Source: Topomyia yanbarensis (taxonomy: Eukaryota; Arthropoda; Insecta; Diptera; Culicidae). Taken from it: a DNA stretch of 64,000 nucleotides. The translations under genes were made by a program, and so were the position numbers. The stretch is taken from NCBI RefSeq assembly GCF_030247195.1, contig NC_080672.1, positions 8,618,001 to 8,682,000 on the forward strand, written 5' to 3'. Under the pieces are notes generated by a model. That model was not told the DNA's origin. It saw only the letters and a program-made list of their open reading frames with translations, and did no database searches. Position 1 is the first letter of the stretch, and every line of letters starts with the position of its first letter. Below are positions 58,476 to 64,000 of the stretch, one piece after another.

Positions 58476-59080
58476 GATACACTGTTTGAAGGATGGACAT
58501 CGTGGGCCTCCTGTAAGGTGGTTGTTACTTTCTTCGTTTGCACAGATCAGACAGCCTGTCGGCAGTATTTTGCCTTATGGTCTTCTTCCCCACACCTTCT
58601 GCATAACTTGCTCCTATCAGGTAAATTGCAGTTTCTAGCCAAGTGGCCGAACTCTTGACACTTAAAGCACACTTCCGGTCGCTGAGAGACACTCAGTGGA
58701 CATACCGACCAGCCACCTTGCCTGTTTTTAGTGCCTTGTTTGCTGTTTCGGCTGGAAGTCTAACCGAAGCCGGTTACGTGCCGAAAGGTCGCTTCCTCAT
58801 TCGGATCGTCATCTGCACTTCTCCACGTTCGCACTGCTCTTTCAGAGCTTCTCAGGGGAATTTGTGTTTCGACTTCGTCTCATCAGAATCCGATACGAAC
58901 TTAGTGACAGTACTAAGCTGGCGCAGAATTGACGCTAGCTCAAAAAACAAAACGGAGATACAATTTTTTCTCCTGAGCAAGTACCTAGTCCCGCAAGAAA
59001 AGGAGCTCAAGCTGATGAGAACTAATGAAATCGAAACGGCTCCAACGCGCCACAGTGCACAGCGGGAAAAAAGTATCAAA
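58460..59080 (-). pseudogene. R1-like LINE ORF1 C-terminal half with three zinc knuckles
   Basis: Reading the minus strand: STVTKFVSDSDETKSKHKFP, then EALKEQCERGEVQMTIRMRK, then LPAETANKALKTGKV, then VCPLSVSQRPEV, leading into CFKCQEFGHLARNC (CX2CX4HX4C), CRRCGEEDHKAKYC (CX2CX4HX4C) and, in a shifted frame, CLICANEESNNHLTGGPRC (CX2CX7HX6C) with a stop soon after. This triple-knuckle layout is the hallmark of R1-group ORF1 RNA-binding proteins. All zinc ligands survive, but at least three frameshifts or stops interrupt the frame, so it is a pseudogene. Plus-strand frames here are shadows. Confidence 0.88.
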
Positions 59081-59160
59081 AAACGCGAATTTACTTAATA
59101 GCTTGACAGAATGCTAAGTGTGGTTATCGAATTGCAGATACTTCAACTGACCGCAAAGTA

Positions 59161-60284
59161 GGGGAACTGTGGGTAAGACGGACAGGTTGGGTAAGACGGA
59201 CACATGGTTATTTTAGGCATATAACATATAAAGTTAAATTGAATTATATGAGTACTCTCTCTTCATGGATTTCATTGAATTATGAAGCACTCAGTAGGCC
59301 TTGAATATTGTTAAAAGCGAAAAATTTAAGTAAACATTGATAATCAGTAGAGCATCTTCGTAAGGATGTAATTTTTACGGCTCTGATTTTAAGGTTTATC
59401 GAGAAAAAAATCTATTTTTTCGCGGATTTTTTCTTTTATTTCGATAATGTAACTCTTAAATGACATCTTCGTGAAAAATAACAGGTAAGTTCTTATACGA
59501 TTAAATAAGTGCAAGCGTTTAAAAAATATGTGTACTGGTGGGGCAAGACGGCCAGTCTTGATTAATTCTATTGATTCATCCTTATATGAATGTCTCGCGT
59601 GTAGAAACGAAATTCTAGCAGTCAAACGTGGAGAACCATCCAGTTAGCTGAAGTCTCACATGTAGGAGACCGCAAGATGTACGTTAATGTGACCGAGGCT
59701 GAATACGGAGTTCCTAGGACCTGGAAAAGGTAGAAGACTTTATTCTGGCTATGTGTAATCGAGGAACTGATGTTACCAATTGCGTATTTAATATGTAACT
59801 TTTCAGTTTTGTATAAATGATTTGTCTGATCATTGGAAGTGATTGTATAGCTCTCTTTTTGACAACGGAAAAAAGCGATATTAGAAAATACATCATTTGC
59901 TTCAACTTTAAATTGAACCCCAAAACGTTATATTTCACCTCGAATTGAACATATATATTAAGAAGAACCACAAACTATGCAAAACATCCGTTAGAAACAG
60001 TAAATTTTAATATTTTGTATTGTGATCATCCTTTCGGCGACATGTCCGTCTTACCCCCACCATATGTCCGTTTCACCCGCAGTCTGGAAAAAGTTCGGAT
60101 ATTTCATTGTTTTCTATTTCTTTAAAAAAAGATACTTGTTGATTTTTGTAACATAATCCCTCTGGGCACTCGAAAGCCAACATATGGAGCTACAACATAG
60201 AGTATTTCATGTTGACAAAAACGTGCTTTTACTATGTTTTATTTGAGTATAACCTTAACATGTCCGTCTTACCCCCAGTTCCCC
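59161..60284. mobile_element. TA-flanked MITE with 24-bp terminal inverted repeat
   Basis: The left end ggggaactgtgggtaagacg (continuing gaca) is inverted at 60261-60284 with one mismatch. TA is on both sides (59159-59160, 60285-60286). The gggtaagacggac motif is repeated at 59187 near the left end, and reversed near 60045-60060 on the right. Non-coding; same architecture as 23406-24351 and 41072-42008 with a different sequence. Confidence 0.85.
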
Positions 60285-60289
60285 TACGT

Positions 60290-61640
60290 TATCATGCTCG
60301 CTTTTCCCCAATTCACCTTTTTGTTTGTGTTTATGTTTATTACTGGCTATACAACTTGAAAGAAAACTGAATACGGGCTACCATAGTTAGTGTTCCTTAT
60401 GCAAAAAAGTTCAAAGATTCTATAGAACATAGTGGGATTGTCTGCATAAAATGTTTTAATCTGTTTTATCCCAATTCTCCCCAAATGTTGGGTTTTTAGT
60501 TTAACTCTACTCAACATCTCGGAAGCAGGCTTAATGCCGATGATCAAAAGCAGTGTAGACAGATAGAGCGACCGCACGTAACGTTGAACCCGTTTTACCC
60601 CAATTCCTCTCAGGCCTCAAAAGGGAAATCAAACATGGCAATATATTTCGGAAAGAGGCTGAATGCGGTTGATCACTAGTTGTATTGTGTTAAAAAGTCT
60701 AGAGAGTCGATTGCAAATAGCCCACACGAAATGAACCCGTTTACCCTTATTCTGCCCATTATTGAAGTTTGAAGTTTAACCAGGTTTTATATTTCGAGAA
60801 GAGGCAAAAAACGGCAGAACCAAAGTAATAACTCTTGTGTCAAAAAGTCCGGTGAATCAATTGTACCAACCAATCATGGATCAGATAATTACTACTTTCA
60901 TAAAATCCATTATTTCCGCTATTTTTAGTAATTGTACATACTACCGAATTGGATACAAAATTGTTGTACATATTTCCAATCAGATAGCGTAATAATATTA
61001 TTTTTTCATTCAGTACAAATGCAGATATTCACGTTTAAAAAATCGGGTAAAATTCTGGCAGAAAATTTTGAAACGGCGCCCCTATATTGAAACGTTAGAA
61101 GTATTCTACTTCAAAACTGCTTTTAATAAGCCGCTTTCTCTTGAAACGTTGAGTTTGTAAAACTTCATGAATTTATTATGGAAAAAATTGGGGTAAAACG
61201 GGTATACACATTTCGAGCGGTTATTGTAACTTCGATCGATTCTCTGTACTTTTTGCATAAAAATACTGCTTTTGATCAACGGCATTCAGCTTCTTTCTGA
61301 AATATAGAGCCACATTTAACTTTATACTTAAGCAACAGGATAAATTGAGGTGAAACGGGTACACCAGTTCCGTGCGGTCATTCTAACTATATTCAACCGA
61401 TAATCGGGACTTTTTACATAAGAATTATCACTTTTGATCAGCCGTATTTCGTCTCTTATCGAAAGATAGAGTCAGGATTAACTTAAGTTGTGCGAAGGAT
61501 TGGGGTAAAACGTTGTTGCGTGAGATTAATATAGCTATCTTCAATTGATTCTCCGGACATTCTACATAAGAACTAATAACTTTGGCCGCATTCAACTTTC
61601 TTCCGAGTTATATAATCAGTCTTGAGTATAAACTCAAACA
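60290..61640. repeat. 1.35-kb inverted arrangement of tandem units of about 125-160 bp
   Basis: The left half holds three or so units with ttttaccccaattc-type and gcttaatgccgatgatca-type boxes (about 60469, 60592, 60738). The right half carries the same boxes inverted (ggggtaaaacgg-type at about 61191, 61351, 61502; ttttgatcaacggcattcag). The arms are diverged. The two halves meet around 60900-61040. Non-coding. Confidence 0.65.
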
Positions 61641-62477
61641 AAAAGCACCTTTTTGGTAAACTTTATCAAAAAGTCGTGTACTTAGTACATTTTTCCCACT
61701 GAGCCACACTTTGAAATTATTCAGGAGTATTTAATTAACTTTAACCGCAATGTAGTTAATAATTTGCAAGTATTGGAAAAGGCATGTTTTATGTTAATAT
61801 TAACGAGATGGCACTGCTTCGGTGGTGGCTAACATAAATTAACTTGTATGGGAATGCTATTAAAAGGTTTTGAAGAAACTATAATATTGTAGTTGTAAAA
61901 CACACATTAAATGCAGAAAAAATATAGGAACAGTTTGCGCCCATACATTCTATCCATTAGTTTCCACCAAGAGAAAAGTTTAAATTCTTTCTCGCACAAC
62001 TCCTCGTTCCAGTCGTTTTGACAGTAGACTTCGCTATTGGATCCCATTCATCGCAGTCGGAAAGTTTTCTCTTTGAATTTCAGTGCAATTGTAACACCCG
62101 ATTCATCCAGTATTGGTTGTAGCATTCGGGCTGGTATTCCAACATAAATCAGTCCACATTACGAATTCTGGATGTGTTGTACTGGGAAGAGATTATTTTA
62201 TAATGCGAACATCAATGTGTTATAATAAAGAAGCTCTTGTTTCACGTATATTGCCGCAAGATGTCTATAATATGGAAAAAGCGCAAACTTTCATATAAGG
62301 TAAGCAGAAACGACATAAACTACTCAATTGTCGTAGAAACCATAAATCGAACTTCTGGGCATATTCTATTGTATTATAAATTCTCGTACAAAGCAACGAA
62401 TTAAAAATTTATCTACTTCTGCGTGTACCGTTCAGTAGAAAATGTTTAAACGTGTTGATCCGTCTTAAAATAGAAAT
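61641..62477. other. No gene recognised
   Basis: AT-rich non-coding DNA. Confidence 0.35.
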
Positions 62478-62665
62478 ACACCGCATTCTGTTTTTGCACG
62501 CACTTTTTTGCACGACTTTTTTGCACGGTTTTGCAAAATAATACGATTTTTATTTATGTATAAAATACCTATTTCGATATACAAGTTTAATGATTTGATC
62601 ATCCCGTGAAAAAAACCGTGCAAAAAAAAATCCGTGCTATTTCGAGAAACCGGGCAAAAAATATT
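62478..62665. repeat. Inverted repeat built on ttttttgcacg units
   Basis: tttttgcacg-type units occur three to four times at 62490-62535 and reversed (ccgtgcaaaaaa) at 62605-62660. The layout resembles the acgcgg elements: a T-run followed by a CG-containing box in tandem and inverted orientation. Confidence 0.55.
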
Positions 62666-64000
62666 AATAGGCATTTAGTAACAGCAGCTGAAAATAAATG
62701 GCATTGGATATTTGCAATGCAAATGGGGATTATCTGCCAATGTGTAAAAATCGCGTATTTTTCAATTTTAGGAAATGAGTTGTTATTCAAAATTCAAGTT
62801 ATGGTAGATGAAAATCAATAATGTTGGGCAATTGTTTTTATAGGATTGTATGCTTTTTAGATATCATCAAATAATATTCCGGTTCATATATCACATCGCA
62901 TTGGCAATGGAGCAATTGGTATATGGCCAAGTTCCCCCGGGTAGTGCCACTACACAAAGTATACGTGATAGCGGAGATTTTAACATGCAGGGATACGCAA
63001 TACGTATTGTTTGGTCTGAGTAGATAACGACTGATGTTTCTTTTTACCAACCAATTAGTGATCTCTGATTAAATAAAGCTTTCAAAGAGTTAGGGACAGG
63101 CACAAGTCAATTTTTTTTACTGAGATGGGACAAGTTGGTGCTGGACCTGTGGCCTTCGTCTGGTATGATCTGTTCTCTTTGGTACGGATGTGTTCATGAC
63201 TGCTTTGTGAATGAGTGGTCCTACTTACAAGTGAATTGATCACTTCGCTTGGGTGGAGATATATGTGACTTCTCTAGCTGTCGAGCTTGGATATGTTAGC
63301 TGGTTCCAAGAAGATGTGCAGGACTGGAACCTACGAGAATGTTGATTGTTTCACTCGAGCTTTGGTTCTTGGAAATAACAAATCGCTTCCTCGGTGTGAT
63401 ATGTTCGAGTTGAATGCTCAGTGGTTGAAATGTGCATTCGGTTCGAGCAGATTGAGTCGTTTGGAGGATTGGTGGTCTCCGAGAGCAGATGCGAATAACT
63501 CTGAAGTATCCAATAAAGGGAGATTGTATCTGTGGAACTGAAAAATATTGTCACTACTCTAGCTTATTACATCATACATCATAACAACTACCAATATCGA
63601 CTATTTAGAACAGAGATTTCCAAATTCTGTTATAAGATCGAGAAGAAATATAGCACAGTTGTAGTGAATAACGTATTTGCGAATAAGGGCCAATACTGCT
63701 GGCATCTTTTATCATATTTATTAATAGTCGATTGATCCGCTTCAGACCTAGGAGACGAAAGAAAAGAATAGGAACAAGACAAAAGGCGGTTCTAATTCTA
63801 AATTGGTTTAGTATAGTTATAGACGACTCAAACGCACTGACAGGAGAAAATTTTTCAGAATTAGACAAATTAGAGGACATCACACTTTTTGAGACACACA
63901 TGCACAAAACATTATCGTCCTCCTAAAGATCGGTGTTTAATTGGCAGATAGTCGCCATTTCGTACGATTTTGCAAAGTTTGCCTCGCGGGACGGATCGAT
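62666..64000. other. No gene recognised
   Basis: Open frames at 63287-63541 and 63605-63926 on either strand show no motif or splice context. They are not called. Confidence 0.3.

Noticed and set aside
58386..59098. Plus-strand open frames of 90 and 151 codons
   Set aside because: Antisense shadows of the R1-like ORF1 with three zinc knuckles on the minus strand.
1..64000. Endogenous viral elements
   Set aside because: Scanned translated frames for polymerase, glycoprotein or nucleocapsid-like motifs. The only gag-like or polymerase-like sequences are LINE proteins without LTRs or viral features.

Overview
The window looks like gene-poor, repeat-dominated chromosomal DNA from an insect, most probably a culicine (Aedes-type) mosquito. 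The grounds are the AT-rich background, intron-type splice signals, the absence of any operon structure, and a dense load of decayed LINEs and short inverted-repeat elements of kinds I associate with Aedes. The species call rests on recall and not on a database search.

Only three segments look like real host coding sequence. (1) A 691-codon uninterrupted reading frame at 49011-51086 (+) encodes a low-complexity Ser/Asn/Gln/Asp-rich protein with a basic N-terminus and a KKRVVFSD motif of the PP1-docking type. (2) A short acidic first coding exon lies at 13432-13676 (+) and ends in a very good splice donor. (3) A probable terminal exon lies at 53926-54366 (-), ending in a stop codon with a poly(A) signal 9 bases beyond. 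I cannot assign a family to any of the three, and I see no shared pathway.

Five LINE pseudogenes are recognisable by translation. An I-like element (9730-11300, -) has ORF1 fused by deletion to the C-terminus of ORF2. An ORF1 relic (22054-22430, +) sits inside a larger inverted-repeat element. A reverse-transcriptase fragment (35740-37130, -) is R1-like. An endonuclease fragment (45780-46480, +) follows. An R1-like ORF1/ORF2 junction (58200-59080, -) keeps all three zinc knuckles. All are broken by stops and frameshifts.

The rest is mostly non-coding inverted-repeat DNA. TA-flanked elements of about 0.95-1.1 kb lie at 23406-24351, 41072-42008 and 59161-60284. A small TA-flanked element with a perfect 15-bp inverted repeat lies at 39925-40100. 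Two hAT-like miniature elements with near-perfect 8-bp target duplications lie at 12207-12452 and 27230-27340. Four related elements carry a 33-bp acgcgg minisatellite at different copy numbers (24747, 29015, 42828, 55843). Large foldbacks lie at 24885-26215, 33396-34880 and 60290-61640. Several elements are nested, for example a TA element and a 2.07-kb element inserted in an older repeat around 21-24.6 kb.

I found no rRNA, convincing tRNA, CRISPR array, viral insertion or intact transposase gene. The most unusual structures are the 1.5-kb foldback at 33.4-34.9 kb, the copy-number series of the acgcgg element, and the uncharacterised 691-residue protein.
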